64,000 nucleotides of DNA from Streptomyces sp. NBC_01431 (GCF_036231355.1 NZ_CP109496.1:4154001-4218000), one strand, 5' to 3'. Numbered from the stretch's first letter, positions 41,750 to 50,851 are shown. Notes: generated by a model not told the origin, from the sequence alone. Numbers and translations are program-made.

Positions 41750-41779
41750 GGGGCCCGGGGTCCGACCACCCCGAGCCCC
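41750..41779 (-). terminator. Terminator after acyl-CoA dehydrogenase
   Basis: A 12-bp stem with one mismatch (41750-41761 with 41768-41779) and a 6-nt loop lies 15 bp beyond the stop on the minus strand. Confidence 0.7.
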
Positions 41780-41793
41780 TCGCACCAAGGGGG

Positions 41794-43626
41794 CTAGAAC
41801 GCCGCCTCGTCCAGGTCCATCAGGGAGTTGTCGACCGTCTCGGCCAGCGCACGCGCCGTCCCGACACCCGGCAGGACGTTCGCGGCGAAGAACTTCGCGG
41901 CGGCGATCTTGCCCTGGTAGAAGGGGACGTCCTTCGCGGAGGCGGAGGACAGCTTCTCGGCGGCGACCGCCGCGCCCTTCAGGAGCAGGTAGCCGACCAC
42001 GACGTCGCCGGAGGCCATCAGCAGGCGGGTCGTGTTGAGGCCCACCTTGTAGATGTTCTTGACGTCCTCGCCGGTCGCCGTCAGGTCGGTGATCATCGTG
42101 CCGACGATCGCCTCCAGGTCCACGGCCGCCTTGGCGAGCGAGTCGAGCGAGCCCGCCAGCTCCTCGGGGCCGCCGTGCTGCTCGGCGAGGAACTTCTTGA
42201 TCTCCTCGGAGAGCGCGTTCAGGGAGGCGCCCTGGTCGCGGACGATCTTCCGGAAGAAGAAGTCCTGACCCTGGATCGCCGTGGTGCCCTCGTACAGCGT
42301 GTCGATCTTCGCGTCACGGATGTACTGCTCGATCGGGTACTCCTGGAGGTACCCGGAGCCGCCGAAGGTCTGGAGCGACTCGGACGACAGCTTCTCGTAC
42401 GACTTCTCCGAGCCGTAGCCCTTGACGATCGGCAGGAGCAGGTCGTTCAGGCCGACCAGCGCCTTGGTGTCCTCGCCCGCGGCCTCCTTGACCTGGATCG
42501 CGTCCTGGACCGAGGCGGTGTAGAGCACCAGCGAGCGCATGCCCTCCGCGTACGCCTTCTGCGTCATCAGCGAGCGCCGTACGTCCGGGTGGTGAGTGAT
42601 CGTCACCTTCGGCGCGGCCTTGTCCATGAACTGCGAGAGGTCGCTGCCCTGGACGCGCTCCTTGGCGTACTCAAGGGCGTTGAGGTAACCCGTCGACAGC
42701 GTCGCGATGGCCTTCGTGCCGACCATCATGCGGGCGAACTCGATGATCATGAACATCTGGCGGATGCCGTCGTGCTTGTCGCCGATCAGCCAGCCCTTGG
42801 CGGGGTGCTGGTCGCCGAACGTCATCTCGCACGTGTTGGACGCCTTCAGGCCCATCTTGTGCTCGACGTTGGTGGCGTACACGCCGTTGCGCTCGCCCAG
42901 CTCGCCGGTCTCCCAGTCGAAGTGGAACTTCGGGACGAGGAAGAGGGACAGGCCCTTGGTACCGGGGCCGTGGCCCTCGGGGCGGGCGAGGACGTAGTGG
43001 AGGATGTTCTCCTCCATGTCGTGCTCACCGGAGGTGATGAAGCGCTTCACGCCCTCGATGTGCCAGGAGCCGTCGTCCTGCTGGACGGCCTTGGTGCGGC
43101 CGGCGCCCACGTCCGAGCCGGCGTCCGGCTCGGTGAGGACCATGGTCGAGCCCCACTGCTTCTCGACGGCGATCTGGGCGATCTTCTTCTGCGCCTCGTT
43201 GCCCTCCTCGAAGAGGATGCCGGCGAACGCCGGGCCCGAGGAGTACATCCAGACCGCCGGGTTGGAGCCCAGCACCAGCTCGGCGTAGGCCCAGATCAGC
43301 GAGCGCGGCGAAACGGTGCCGCCGATCTCCTCCGGCAGGCCCAGGCGCCAGTACTCGGAGTCCATGAACGCCTTGTAGGAGCTCTTGAAGGACGCCGGGA
43401 CCGGAGCGGTGTTGGTGGCCGGGTCGAAGACCGGCGGGTTGCGGTCGGCGTCCGCGAAGGAATCGGCCAGCTCGTTCTCGGAGAGACGCGCTATCTCCTC
43501 CAGGATCGACTTGGCGGTGTCGACGTCCATCTCCCCGAACGGGCCGGTGCCGTACAGCTTGTCGCGTCCGAGCACCTCGAAGAGGTTGAACTCGATGTCG
43601 CGGAGATTCGACTTGTAGTGCCCCAT
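41794..43626 (-). CDS. Acyl-CoA dehydrogenase (large, FadE5-like, with C-terminal extension)
   Basis: This 610-residue FAD enzyme introduces a 2,3-double bond into acyl-CoA in beta-oxidation. Characteristic blocks are VLTEPDAGSDVGAGRTKAV and GVKRFITSGEHDMEENILHY. The C-terminal FGGSGYLQEYPIEQYIRDAKIDTLYEGTTAIQ carries the catalytic Glu. An extra C-terminal domain (about residues 480-610) makes it longer than the usual 380-400, as in the FadE5 class. The ATG at 43626 follows ACGGAG. An upstream TACCC/GGGTA palindrome at 43687 may be a repressor site. Confidence 0.92.
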   Translation of the reverse strand: MGHYKSNLRDIEFNLFEVLGRDKLYGTGPFGEMDVDTAKSILEEIARLSENELADSFADADRNPPVFDPATNTAPVPASFKSSYKAFMDSEYWRLGLPEEIGGTVSPRSLIWAYAELVLGSNPAVWMYSSGPAFAGILFEEGNEAQKKIAQIAVEKQWGSTMVLTEPDAGSDVGAGRTKAVQQDDGSWHIEGVKRFITSGEHDMEENILHYVLARPEGHGPGTKGLSLFLVPKFHFDWETGELGERNGVYATNVEHKMGLKASNTCEMTFGDQHPAKGWLIGDKHDGIRQMFMIIEFARMMVGTKAIATLSTGYLNALEYAKERVQGSDLSQFMDKAAPKVTITHHPDVRRSLMTQKAYAEGMRSLVLYTASVQDAIQVKEAAGEDTKALVGLNDLLLPIVKGYGSEKSYEKLSSESLQTFGGSGYLQEYPIEQYIRDAKIDTLYEGTTAIQGQDFFFRKIVRDQGASLNALSEEIKKFLAEQHGGPEELAGSLDSLAKAAVDLEAIVGTMITDLTATGEDVKNIYKVGLNTTRLLMASGDVVVGYLLLKGAAVAAEKLSSASAKDVPFYQGKIAAAKFFAANVLPGVGTARALAETVDNSLMDLDEAAF

Positions 43627-43686
43627 GGCGACGGCTCCGTAAGCAGGATCGGTTACATCAATACCAGCAAGTAGCTCCGATGATGC

Positions 43687-43698
43687 TACCCGTGGGTA
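43687..43698. promoter_or_regulatory. Palindromic operator candidate upstream of acyl-CoA dehydrogenase
   Basis: TACCC-GT-GGGTA forms a 12-bp dyad in an AT-rich stretch, 61 bp before the acyl-CoA dehydrogenase start. On that strand, TTGCAT lies just upstream of the dyad as a -35 candidate. TetR-family fatty-acid regulators bind such dyads, but no specific match is claimed. The region is shared with the divergent SseB-like gene. Confidence 0.45.
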
Positions 43699-43765
43699 AT
43701 AAGATGCAACCCCTAACGGGACAACTGTGACGCGGCTCTAATCGCCGAGCACTACGCTGTGGCCC

Positions 43766-44227
43766 ATGTACGGCTACGACCAGCACGCAGGCGGCCCTGC
43801 CGCGCAGCAGCAGTACGCCCCGCCGCAGCAGGGCGGGTACGGGGAGCAGCCGCTGTACCCCGAGCCGTCGCCGCCCTCGCTCGCGGACGCGGTACGCGCC
43901 TTCACCACCGGGTCGCTGTCCGCCGAGGACTTCCAGCAGATCTTCGCCGGGTCGAAGGTGTACTGCCCGCGCGGTGACAACCCCGGGTTCCTCGCGCTGC
44001 ACAACACCCAGCAGCCGGTCATCCCGATGTTCACCTCGCTCAAGGAGCTGCGCCGGTACGCGGGCAAGGAGTCGAAGTACTTCGTCATCACCGGCGCCGA
44101 GGTCATCGACCTCCTGCCGACCGGCTACGGCTTCGTGCTCGACATGGAGGGCGACCACCGGATGGTCTTCGACGCGAAGGCCGTGGAGCAGATGGTCGAC
44201 TTCGCGATGCGGCGCATGTACGGATAG
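43766..44227 (+). CDS. SseB-family protein
   Basis: This 153-residue protein has a Gln/Gly/Pro/Tyr-rich first 35 residues (HAGGPAAQQQYAPPQQGGYG). The SseB domain follows (VYCPRGDNPGFLALHNTQQPVIPMFTS, LKELRRYAGKESKYFVITGAEVIDLLPTGYGFVLDME). The domain is found in type III secretion enhancer and related proteins of unknown biochemical role. It is divergent from acyl-CoA dehydrogenase and followed by a strong terminator. Confidence 0.85.
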   Translation: MYGYDQHAGGPAAQQQYAPPQQGGYGEQPLYPEPSPPSLADAVRAFTTGSLSAEDFQQIFAGSKVYCPRGDNPGFLALHNTQQPVIPMFTSLKELRRYAGKESKYFVITGAEVIDLLPTGYGFVLDMEGDHRMVFDAKAVEQMVDFAMRRMYG

Positions 44228-44248
44228 CCACCGCTCGGCGGCTTCACT

Positions 44249-44281
44249 TCGGGCCCGTACCCCTTGGGGGTGCGGGCCCGA
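44249..44281 (+). terminator. Terminator after the SseB-family gene
   Basis: A 15-bp stem (44249-44263 with 44267-44281, one G-U pair) with a TTG loop lies 21 bp after the stop. Confidence 0.85.
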
Positions 44282-44377
44282 GGCGTACTCCGGGCGGGCC
44301 GGGAATGAGGGGCGCTTGCTAGATGTTCACCATTCAACTACTTTGGATGCAGAGCATCCCGCAAGGAGGGCCGTCCC

Positions 44378-45334
44378 ATGCCAGCTGTGACCGTCGAAAA
44401 CCCGCTGACCCTGCCGCGCGTCACCGTGCCCGAGGGCGCAGCGGCCCGCCCCGTCCTTGCCGTGACCACCGCGCCGCAGGGGTTCGAGGGGGAGGGGTTC
44501 CCGGTGCGCCGCGCGTTCGCCGGGATCAACTACAAGCACCTCGACCCGTTCATCATGATGGACCAGATGGGCGAGGTGGAGTACGCGCCGGGCGAGCCCA
44601 AGGGCACCCCGTGGCACCCGCACCGGGGGTTCGAGACGGTCACGTACCTGCTCGACGGCACCTTCGTGCACCAGGACTCCAACGGTGGCGGCGGCACCAT
44701 CACCGACGGTGACACCCAGTGGATGACGGCGGGCTCCGGCCTGCTGCACATCGAGGCGCCGCCGGAGTCGCTCGTCATGTCCGGCGGGCTCTTCCACGGC
44801 CTCCAGCTGTGGGTGAACCTCCCGGCAGCGGACAAGATGAAGGACCCCCGCTACCAGGACATCCGCGGCGGCCAGGTCCAGCTGCTCACCTCCGGCGACG
44901 GGGGCGCGCTGCTCCGCCTCATCGCGGGCTCGCTCGACGGGCACGAGGGGCCGGGCATCACGCACACCCCCATCACGATGGTGCACGCGACGCTGCGGCC
45001 GGGTGCGTCCGTCACGCTGCCGTGGCGGTCCGACTTCAACGGGCTCGCCTACGTGCTGGCCGGGCGCGGGTCGGTCGGCGCCGAGCGTCGTCCCGTCCAC
45101 ATGGGGCAGACGGCCGTGTTCGGCGACGGCGGCTCGCTGACGGTCCGCGCGGACGAGAAGCAGGACGGTAACGCCCCCGACCTGGAGGTCGTGCTGCTCG
45201 GCGGGCGCCCCATCCGTGAGCCGATGGCGCACTACGGGCCGTTCGTGATGAACACCCGTGAGGAGCTCCAGAAGGCCTTCGACGACTTCCAGCAGGGCCG
45301 ACTGGGCAAGATCCCGGCGGTCCACGGCATGTGA
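44378..45334 (+). CDS. Pirin-family protein (bicupin)
   Basis: This 318-residue double-stranded beta-helix protein has the N-terminal cupin metal motif in GTPWHPHRGFETVTYLLDG and HQDSNGGGGTITDGDTQWMTAGSGLLHIE (His-His-His-Glu). The second cupin carries ITMVHATLRPGASVTLPWRSDFNGLAYVLAG. Bacterial pirins act as quercetin dioxygenases, redox sensors or pyruvate-dehydrogenase modulators; the role here is unknown. An excellent AAGGAGG at 44362-44368 precedes the ATG. The preceding 50 bp are AT-rich (TTGCTAGATG, CATTCAACTACTTTGG) and form a promoter region. Confidence 0.92.
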   Translation: MPAVTVENPLTLPRVTVPEGAAARPVLAVTTAPQGFEGEGFPVRRAFAGINYKHLDPFIMMDQMGEVEYAPGEPKGTPWHPHRGFETVTYLLDGTFVHQDSNGGGGTITDGDTQWMTAGSGLLHIEAPPESLVMSGGLFHGLQLWVNLPAADKMKDPRYQDIRGGQVQLLTSGDGGALLRLIAGSLDGHEGPGITHTPITMVHATLRPGASVTLPWRSDFNGLAYVLAGRGSVGAERRPVHMGQTAVFGDGGSLTVRADEKQDGNAPDLEVVLLGGRPIREPMAHYGPFVMNTREELQKAFDDFQQGRLGKIPAVHGM

Positions 45335-45343
45335 GTCCCCTTC

Positions 45344-45387
45344 CCCGCCCCTTTCCGGGCAGCGTCCCCGGTTCGGGAAGGGGCGGG
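45344..45387 (+). terminator. Terminator after pirin gene
   Basis: A 13-bp stem with one G-U pair (45344-45356 with 45375-45387) surrounds an 18-nt loop, 9 bp after the stop. Confidence 0.7.
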
Positions 45388-45475
45388 CAGGGCAAAGGCT
45401 CCGCCAGCTGACGGGGCGTCACCCGGGCGGGCTGCCGGGCGGGCGCGCCGGCGCCCGCCGTGGTCGGGTGGGCGG

Positions 45476-46567
45476 GTGGAGAAACCTCAGGCGCTGCTTC
45501 CCGAGGGGGCCCGGCGGGCCGCCGCCTGGTGTGTGGTCGTGCTGCTCGTCACCGGCGTCGCCGCCATCGCCGTCTGGCTGTGCATCGTCTTCAAGGCGGT
45601 GGTAACTCCCGTACTGCTAGCGCTACTTGGCACCGCTCTGCTGGGCCCGGTGCACCGCTGGCTGATCCGCGTGGGGGTCCGGCGGTCCATCGCCGCCGGG
45701 CTCACCTGCGTCGCACTCGTCGCGGTGGTCGGCGGCGCCGGATACATCGTCGTCAGCGCGCTCATCAACACCGGTGACCAGATCGTCGCCTCGCTCAAGC
45801 AGGCCGGGCACTGGGTGGCCGATCACCTCGGGGCGGCCGGCGGTGACGGGGTGACCAACATCGCCGACAACGCCAAGCAACTGCTGTCCAAGTTCGGGGC
45901 CGGGGCGGCCAGCGGGCTGCTCGAAGGGCTCAGCGTGCTCGGCTCGCTCATCGCCACCAGTGTGCTCGCGCTGCTGCTCACCTTCTTCTTCCTCAAGGAC
46001 TCCGACCGGGCCGCCGACCTCGCGCACTCACTGGCCCCGCGCGGTACGGGTGACACCGTGGAGGCCATGGCGCGACGGGCCTTCGAGGCCGTCGAGGGGT
46101 TCATGCGCGGCACCACGATCATCGCGTTCATCGACGCCATCTGCATCACCGCCGGGCTGCTGATCCTGCGCGTGCCCGGCGCCGTCGGCCTCGGCGCGCT
46201 CGTCTTCATCGGCGCCTACATCCCCTACCTGGGGGCGTTCGTGTCGGGCGCGGTGGCGGTGCTGGTCGCGCTCGCCGACCGGGGGTTCGGGATCGCCCTG
46301 TGGACGGTCGGGGTGGTCCTCGCCGTGCAGCAGCTCGAAGGGCACATCCTCCAGCCCGTCATCCAGAGCCGCACCGTCCAGATGCACCCCGCGATGATCA
46401 TGATCGCGCTGACGGCGGGCGCGAGCGTGGCCGGACTCGTCGGGATGCTGCTCGCGGTGCCGGTCGCGGCGGCCGGGTTCGGGGTGCTCGGCGAACTGCG
46501 CAGGCGCTACGCCCCCAACGGCCCGGCCCCCGCGAATCCGGCGGGCCCACCGCGACCCGCGCCGTAA
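45476..46567 (+). CDS. AI-2E / UPF0118-family transporter
   Basis: This 363-residue inner-membrane protein has 7-8 hydrophobic segments. The family core includes LLLTFFFLKDSDRA, VPGAVGLGALVFIGAYIPYLGAFVSGAVAV and QQLEGHILQPVIQSRTVQMHP. Members export or conduct small solutes (AI-2, Na+/H+), but the substrate cannot be inferred from sequence. The GTG start at 45476 lies in a GGTGGGCGGG context. The C-terminus is a Pro/Ala-rich tail. It converges with the SpoIIE-type phosphatase gene. Confidence 0.87.
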   Translation: MEKPQALLPEGARRAAAWCVVVLLVTGVAAIAVWLCIVFKAVVTPVLLALLGTALLGPVHRWLIRVGVRRSIAAGLTCVALVAVVGGAGYIVVSALINTGDQIVASLKQAGHWVADHLGAAGGDGVTNIADNAKQLLSKFGAGAASGLLEGLSVLGSLIATSVLALLLTFFFLKDSDRAADLAHSLAPRGTGDTVEAMARRAFEAVEGFMRGTTIIAFIDAICITAGLLILRVPGAVGLGALVFIGAYIPYLGAFVSGAVAVLVALADRGFGIALWTVGVVLAVQQLEGHILQPVIQSRTVQMHPAMIMIALTAGASVAGLVGMLLAVPVAAAGFGVLGELRRRYAPNGPAPANPAGPPRPAP

Positions 46568-46568
46568 C

Positions 46569-46609
46569 GCGGGGCGAGCGGGGCGATCCGACGGGCTCGC
46601 GCGCCCCGC
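46569..46609. terminator. Possible bidirectional terminator between convergent genes
   Basis: GCGGGGCG (46569-46576) can pair with CGCCCCGC (46602-46609) around a 25-nt loop directly after the AI-2E gene stop. The loop is large, so this is a weak call. Confidence 0.35.
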
Positions 46610-46637
46610 CGCCCCTTACCCGGCCGCCCCTTACCCG
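46608..46637. repeat. 15-bp tandem duplication
   Basis: GCCGCCCCTTACCCG occurs twice without a spacer (46608-46622 and 46623-46637) in the gap between the AI-2E and phosphatase genes. Confidence 0.8.
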
Positions 46638-46713
46638 GCCGCGCCGGGCGGCCCGCCCCCACTGCCCAGGCGTCCCCGGCAGCCCGGCCGCCCCCGGCGA
46701 CCGGCCACCCCAC

Positions 46714-48864
46714 CTACCCCTCCACCTCCGGCGACCCCTCCGTTTCCCGCGAACCTCCCGCCCCCGCCTCGTGCAGCTCGAACCAGATGGACTTGCCGTC
46801 GCCCCTCGGGTCCACGCCCCACGCGTCCGCGAGCATCTGCATCAGGACCAGGCCCCGGCCGCTGGATGCCATTTCGCCGGGGCGGCGGCGGTGCGGGAGT
46901 TCGTCGCTGGCGTCGGCGACCTCGACGCGCAGGCGGCGGGTGCCCAGCGGGCCGCAGGCCTCCGCCACCAGCACCGCGTCGCCGTCGGTGTGGACGAGGA
47001 CGTTGGTGATCATCTCCGAGATCATCAGGACCGCCGAGTCGACCTGCTCCTCGTCCGCCCAGTCGTGGAGGAGTTCGCGCAGCTGCCTGCGGGCGCCCGC
47101 GATGCGCTCGGGTTCGGCCTGGGCGACGGTCAGCGCGGTGCGGCGGATGGCGGTGGTCGTGGCGGGACCGGCGCCGCCGCCAGCGTTTCGGCGGAGCAGC
47201 AGCAGCGCGACGTCGTCCTCGCGGCGGTCCACCAGTGGACCCGTCGTGTAGTGCGAGGAGGGCCCGTGCACGGCCTGGACCAACTCGTCGGCGAGTTGCT
47301 CAAGGCCCTGGTCCGGGTCCTTCTCCAGGACGGGGCGCAGCCGGGTCCAGCCGCTGGCCATGTCGTGGCCCCCGGTCTCGATCAGGCCGTCCGTGCAGAT
47401 CATGATCGTCTCGGTGGGTTCGAGGACGAGCCGGGTCGTGGGGTAGTCGGAGTCCGCCTCGATGCCGAGCGGGAGACCGCCCGCGGTGGGGCGTATCAGC
47501 GCGGTGCCGTCGGCGGTGCGGATCACCGGGTCGGGGTGGCCGGCCCGTGCGATGTCGAGGGTGCCGGTGGCCGGGTCGACCTCGATGTACAGGCAGGTGG
47601 CGAAGCGCGGCGCGTAGTCCTCGTGACCGTCGCCCGCCGGCTCGGGCACCCCGTACGACTCGGTGATCCCGTACAGGAAGCGGGAAGCGCGGGAGAGGAC
47701 CGCGTCGGGGCGGTGGCCCTCGCTCGCGTACGCCCGCAGCGCGATGCGCAGCTGGCCCATCAGCCCGGCGGCCCGGACGTCATGGCCCTGTACGTCGCCG
47801 ATGACCAGGGCGAAGCTGCCGGTCGGCAGCGGGATCATGTCATACCAGTCGCCGCCGACCTGGAGGCCGCCGCCGGTCGGGACGTAGCGGGCGGCGACCG
47901 TCATGCCGGGGATCTCGGGACCGAGCGTCGGCATCATCGAGCGTTGCAGGCCGAGCGAGAGTTCGCGTTCGTTCTCCGCCTCGCCCGCCCTGGCCAGGGC
48001 CTGCGCCAGCATGCGGGCCACCGTCGTCAGGACCGAGCGCTCGTCGGGGGTGAACGCCACCGGGTGCTTGAACGCCGCCATCCACGCCCCGATCGTCCGG
48101 CCGGCGACGATCAGCGGGACGAACGCCCACGACTGGCGGTCGAAGCGCTGCGCCATCGGCCAGGTGGCGGGGAAGCGGCGCCGGTACTCCTGTGGCGTCG
48201 GCAGGTAGATCGCTCGTCCGTTGCGCACGACATCGGCCGCCGGGTAGTCCATGTCGAGCGAGATCTCCGCGAAGGGCCCGTCGTCGCCGGGGTTGTGCCC
48301 GTGGTGCCCGATGATCGTCAGCCGCTCGCCCGCCACCCCGAACACCGCGAGGCCGTCCGGCGAGAACCCGGGCATGGAGAGCGAGGCGGCCACCCTCAAC
48401 ACCTCCGAGGTCGAGCGGGCCTCGGCGAGCGCGCGGCCGGCGTCCAGCAGGAACGCCTCGCGCGAGCGCCGCCAGTCGCCGGTGATCGAGGTCTGGGCGG
48501 CCGTGGTGCCCGGCTGCGGCTCGGCGACCTCCTGGAGGGTGCCGATCAGTACGTAGCTGTCGCCGCTGGCCAGCGGCTTGGAGCGGCTGCGTACGGTACG
48601 GAGTACCCGGCCGCTCTCGTCCATGATCCGCAGCCGGGCCTCGGCGAGGGTGCCCTCGGCGACGGCGAGATTGATGATGCCGTCGACCTCGTTCCAGTCG
48701 ACGGGGTGAAAGCGCGAGCGCACGGCCCCCTCGGTCGTCGTCACCCGTTCCGCGGGCAGGCCGAGCAGCCGGGCGGCCTCGGCGTCGAGGGTGACCGTCC
48801 CGGATGCGTTGTCCCAGCGCCACAGGCCAGTCGCGATAGCGGCCAGGACGTCCTCTGTGCGCAT
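46714..48864 (-). CDS. PAS-GAF-SpoIIE phosphatase with C-terminal HATPase (anti-sigma-kinase-like) domain
   Basis: This 716-residue signalling protein has a PAS-like N-terminal sensor (about 10-110, LWRWDNASGTVTLDAEAARLL) and a GAF domain (about 140-300). The PP2C/SpoIIE phosphatase (about 320-550) has GGDWYDMIPL, VIGDVQGHDVRAAGLM, CTDGLIETGG and REDDVALLLLR, with metal-binding Asp residues. A C-terminal histidine-kinase-like ATPase (about 580-700) has the N-box EMITNVLVH and GRGLVLMQMLADAWGV. It could both phosphorylate and dephosphorylate anti-sigma antagonists, tuning a stress sigma factor. ATG at 48864. Confidence 0.92.
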   Translation of the reverse strand: MRTEDVLAAIATGLWRWDNASGTVTLDAEAARLLGLPAERVTTTEGAVRSRFHPVDWNEVDGIINLAVAEGTLAEARLRIMDESGRVLRTVRSRSKPLASGDSYVLIGTLQEVAEPQPGTTAAQTSITGDWRRSREAFLLDAGRALAEARSTSEVLRVAASLSMPGFSPDGLAVFGVAGERLTIIGHHGHNPGDDGPFAEISLDMDYPAADVVRNGRAIYLPTPQEYRRRFPATWPMAQRFDRQSWAFVPLIVAGRTIGAWMAAFKHPVAFTPDERSVLTTVARMLAQALARAGEAENERELSLGLQRSMMPTLGPEIPGMTVAARYVPTGGGLQVGGDWYDMIPLPTGSFALVIGDVQGHDVRAAGLMGQLRIALRAYASEGHRPDAVLSRASRFLYGITESYGVPEPAGDGHEDYAPRFATCLYIEVDPATGTLDIARAGHPDPVIRTADGTALIRPTAGGLPLGIEADSDYPTTRLVLEPTETIMICTDGLIETGGHDMASGWTRLRPVLEKDPDQGLEQLADELVQAVHGPSSHYTTGPLVDRREDDVALLLLRRNAGGGAGPATTTAIRRTALTVAQAEPERIAGARRQLRELLHDWADEEQVDSAVLMISEMITNVLVHTDGDAVLVAEACGPLGTRRLRVEVADASDELPHRRRPGEMASSGRGLVLMQMLADAWGVDPRGDGKSIWFELHEAGAGGSRETEGSPEVEG

Positions 48865-48955
48865 TGCCCCACTTTATGAATGTTTGCTCCCTCGTCGCCA
48901 CCGAGAGTGCCCGTTCCACCGGGCGGTAACCTGGACGGGTTGATTCCCGCCTGTC

Positions 48956-48999
48956 TCGCGAAGAATCTCGCGAAGTAGTCGCGACCACCGTTCGCGAAG
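48956..48999 (+). repeat. Phased TCGCGA repeats in the aspS leader
   Basis: TCGCGA recurs at 48956, 48968, 48979 and 48992 (spacings 12, 11 and 13 bp). Three of the copies extend to TCGCGAAG. The block ends 13 bp before the aspS ATG. The near-helical phasing suggests a protein-binding array or an RNA structure. No T-box hallmark was recognised. Confidence 0.6.
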
Positions 49000-49012
49000 A
49001 ATTGGATGAACG

Positions 49013-50785
49013 ATGCACCGGTACCGGTCCCACACCTGCGGCGAGCTCCGCGCCTCCGACGTCGGCAGCGACGTCCGGCTGAGCGGCTGGCTGCACAATC
49101 GCCGAGACCTGGGCGGCATTCTCTTCATCGACCTGCGGGACCACTACGGCATCACCCAGCTGGTCGCCCGGCCCGGCACGGCCGGCGCCGAGGCCCTGGA
49201 CAAGCTGTCCAAGGAGACCGTCGTACGCGTCGACGGCAAGGTCGTCTCGCGCGGCACCGAGAACGTCAACGGTGAGCTCGCCACCGGCGAGATCGAGATC
49301 GAGGTCGGCGAGGTCGAGGTACTCGGCACCGCGAACCCGCTGCCCTTCACGATCAACGCCGACGACGGCGTGAACGAGGAGCGGCGCCTGGAGTACCGCT
49401 TCCTGGACCTGCGCCGCGAGCGCATGCACCGCAACATCATGCTGCGCTCGGCGGTCATCGCCTCCATCCGCTCCAAGATGGTCGCGCTCGGCTTCAACGA
49501 AATGGCGACCCCGATCCTGACGGCGACCTCCCCCGAGGGCGCCCGCGACTTCGTGGTCCCCTCCCGCCTGAACCCGGGCAAGTTCTACGCGCTGCCGCAG
49601 GCCCCGCAGCAGTTCAAGCAGCTCCTGATGATCTCCGGCTTCGACCGGTACTTCCAGATCGCGCCCTGCTTCCGTGACGAGGACGCCCGCGCCGACCGCT
49701 CGCCGGGCGAGTTCTACCAGCTCGACGTCGAGATGAGCTTCGTGGAGCAGGAAGACGTCTTCCGGCCCATCGAGAAGCTGATGACCGAGCTCTTCGAGGA
49801 GTTCGGCAACGGCCGCCACGTCACCTCGCCGTTCCCGCGGATCCCGTTCCGCGAGTCGATGCTGAAGTACGGCAACGACAAGCCCGACCTGCGCGCCAAG
49901 CTCGAACTCGTCGACATCACCGACGTGTTCGAGGGCTCGGAGTTCAAGGCGTTCGCCGGCAAGCACGTGCGCGCCCTGCCGGTGCCGGACGTCGCGTCGC
50001 AGTCGCGGAAGTTCTTCGACGGGCTCGGCGACTACGCCGTCTCGCTCGGCGCGAAGGGCCTGGCCTGGGTGCGCGTGGCCGAGGACGGTTCGCTCTCCGG
50101 CCCGATCGCCAAGTTCCTGACCGACGAGAACGTCAAGGTCCTCACCGAGCGCCTGGGCCTGGTCCCCGGGCACGCGGTGTTCTTCGGCGCGGGCGAGTTC
50201 GACGAGGTCTCCAAGATCATGTCGGGCGTCCGCGTCGAGGCCGCCAAGCGCGCCGGGCACTTCGAGGAGGGCGTCTTCCGGTTCTGCTGGATCGTCGACT
50301 TCCCGATGTACGAGAAGGACGAGGAGACCGGCAAGATCGACTTCTCGCACAACCCGTTCTCCATGCCGCAGGGCGGCCTGGAGGCCCTGGAGACCAAGGA
50401 CCCGCTGGACGTCCTGGGCTGGCAGTACGACATCGTGTGCAACGGCATCGAGCTGTCCTCGGGCGCGATCCGGAACCACGAGCCCGAGATCATGTTCAAG
50501 GCGTTCGAGGTCGCGGGGTACGACCGGGAGACCGTGGAGCGCGAGTTCGGCGGCATGCTCAAGGCGTTCCGCCTCGGCGCCCCGCCGCACGGCGGCATCG
50601 CGCCCGGCGTCGACCGCATCGTGATGCTGCTCGCGGACGAGCCGAACATCCGCGAGACGATCGCGTTCCCGCTGAACGGCAACGCGCAGGACCTGATGAT
50701 GGGCGCGCCGACGGAGCTGGACGAGTCCCGCCTGCGCGAACTGAACATCGCGCTTCGCAAGCCGGCGGCGGACAAGACGAAGTAG
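49013..50785 (+). CDS. aspS: Aspartyl-tRNA synthetase
   Basis: This is a 590-residue bacterial-type class IIb synthetase. The N-terminal OB-fold anticodon-binding domain covers residues 1-105 (SDVRLSGWLHNRRDLGGILF). Motif 2 contains FRDEDARADRSPGEFYQLD. The bacterial GAD insertion domain lies near 290-400, and motif 3 is GAPPHGGIAPGVDRIVMLL. It charges tRNA-Asp with aspartate. ATG at 49013 (MHRYRSHTCGELRASDVG) begins at the family N-terminus. An upstream block of phased TCGCGA repeats may regulate it. Confidence 0.97.
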   Translation: MHRYRSHTCGELRASDVGSDVRLSGWLHNRRDLGGILFIDLRDHYGITQLVARPGTAGAEALDKLSKETVVRVDGKVVSRGTENVNGELATGEIEIEVGEVEVLGTANPLPFTINADDGVNEERRLEYRFLDLRRERMHRNIMLRSAVIASIRSKMVALGFNEMATPILTATSPEGARDFVVPSRLNPGKFYALPQAPQQFKQLLMISGFDRYFQIAPCFRDEDARADRSPGEFYQLDVEMSFVEQEDVFRPIEKLMTELFEEFGNGRHVTSPFPRIPFRESMLKYGNDKPDLRAKLELVDITDVFEGSEFKAFAGKHVRALPVPDVASQSRKFFDGLGDYAVSLGAKGLAWVRVAEDGSLSGPIAKFLTDENVKVLTERLGLVPGHAVFFGAGEFDEVSKIMSGVRVEAAKRAGHFEEGVFRFCWIVDFPMYEKDEETGKIDFSHNPFSMPQGGLEALETKDPLDVLGWQYDIVCNGIELSSGAIRNHEPEIMFKAFEVAGYDRETVEREFGGMLKAFRLGAPPHGGIAPGVDRIVMLLADEPNIRETIAFPLNGNAQDLMMGAPTELDESRLRELNIALRKPAADKTK

Positions 50786-50803
50786 GGCCCCGCGCCCCTT
50801 CTC

Positions 50804-50832
50804 CAACCCCCCGGGCCGCAGCCGGGGGGTTG
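50804..50832. terminator. Terminator between convergent aspS and NUDIX genes
   Basis: An 11-bp stem (50804-50814 with 50822-50832, CAACCCCCCGG arm) with a 7-nt loop lies 18 bp after aspS. Confidence 0.85.
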
Positions 50833-50851
50833 CGTCTTTCCGGCACCCGGC

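Noticed and set aside
46300..48879. An 859-codon open frame on the plus strand
   Set aside because: It is antisense to the SpoIIE-type phosphatase, has no recognisable domain, and reflects the third-position GC bias of the real gene. Several similar long antisense frames (37826-39661, 57640-60078, 46714-48864 region) were dropped for the same reason.
48865..49012. T-box riboswitch upstream of aspS
   Set aside because: No recognisable T-box sequence, specifier loop or terminator was seen, only the phased TCGCGA repeats.
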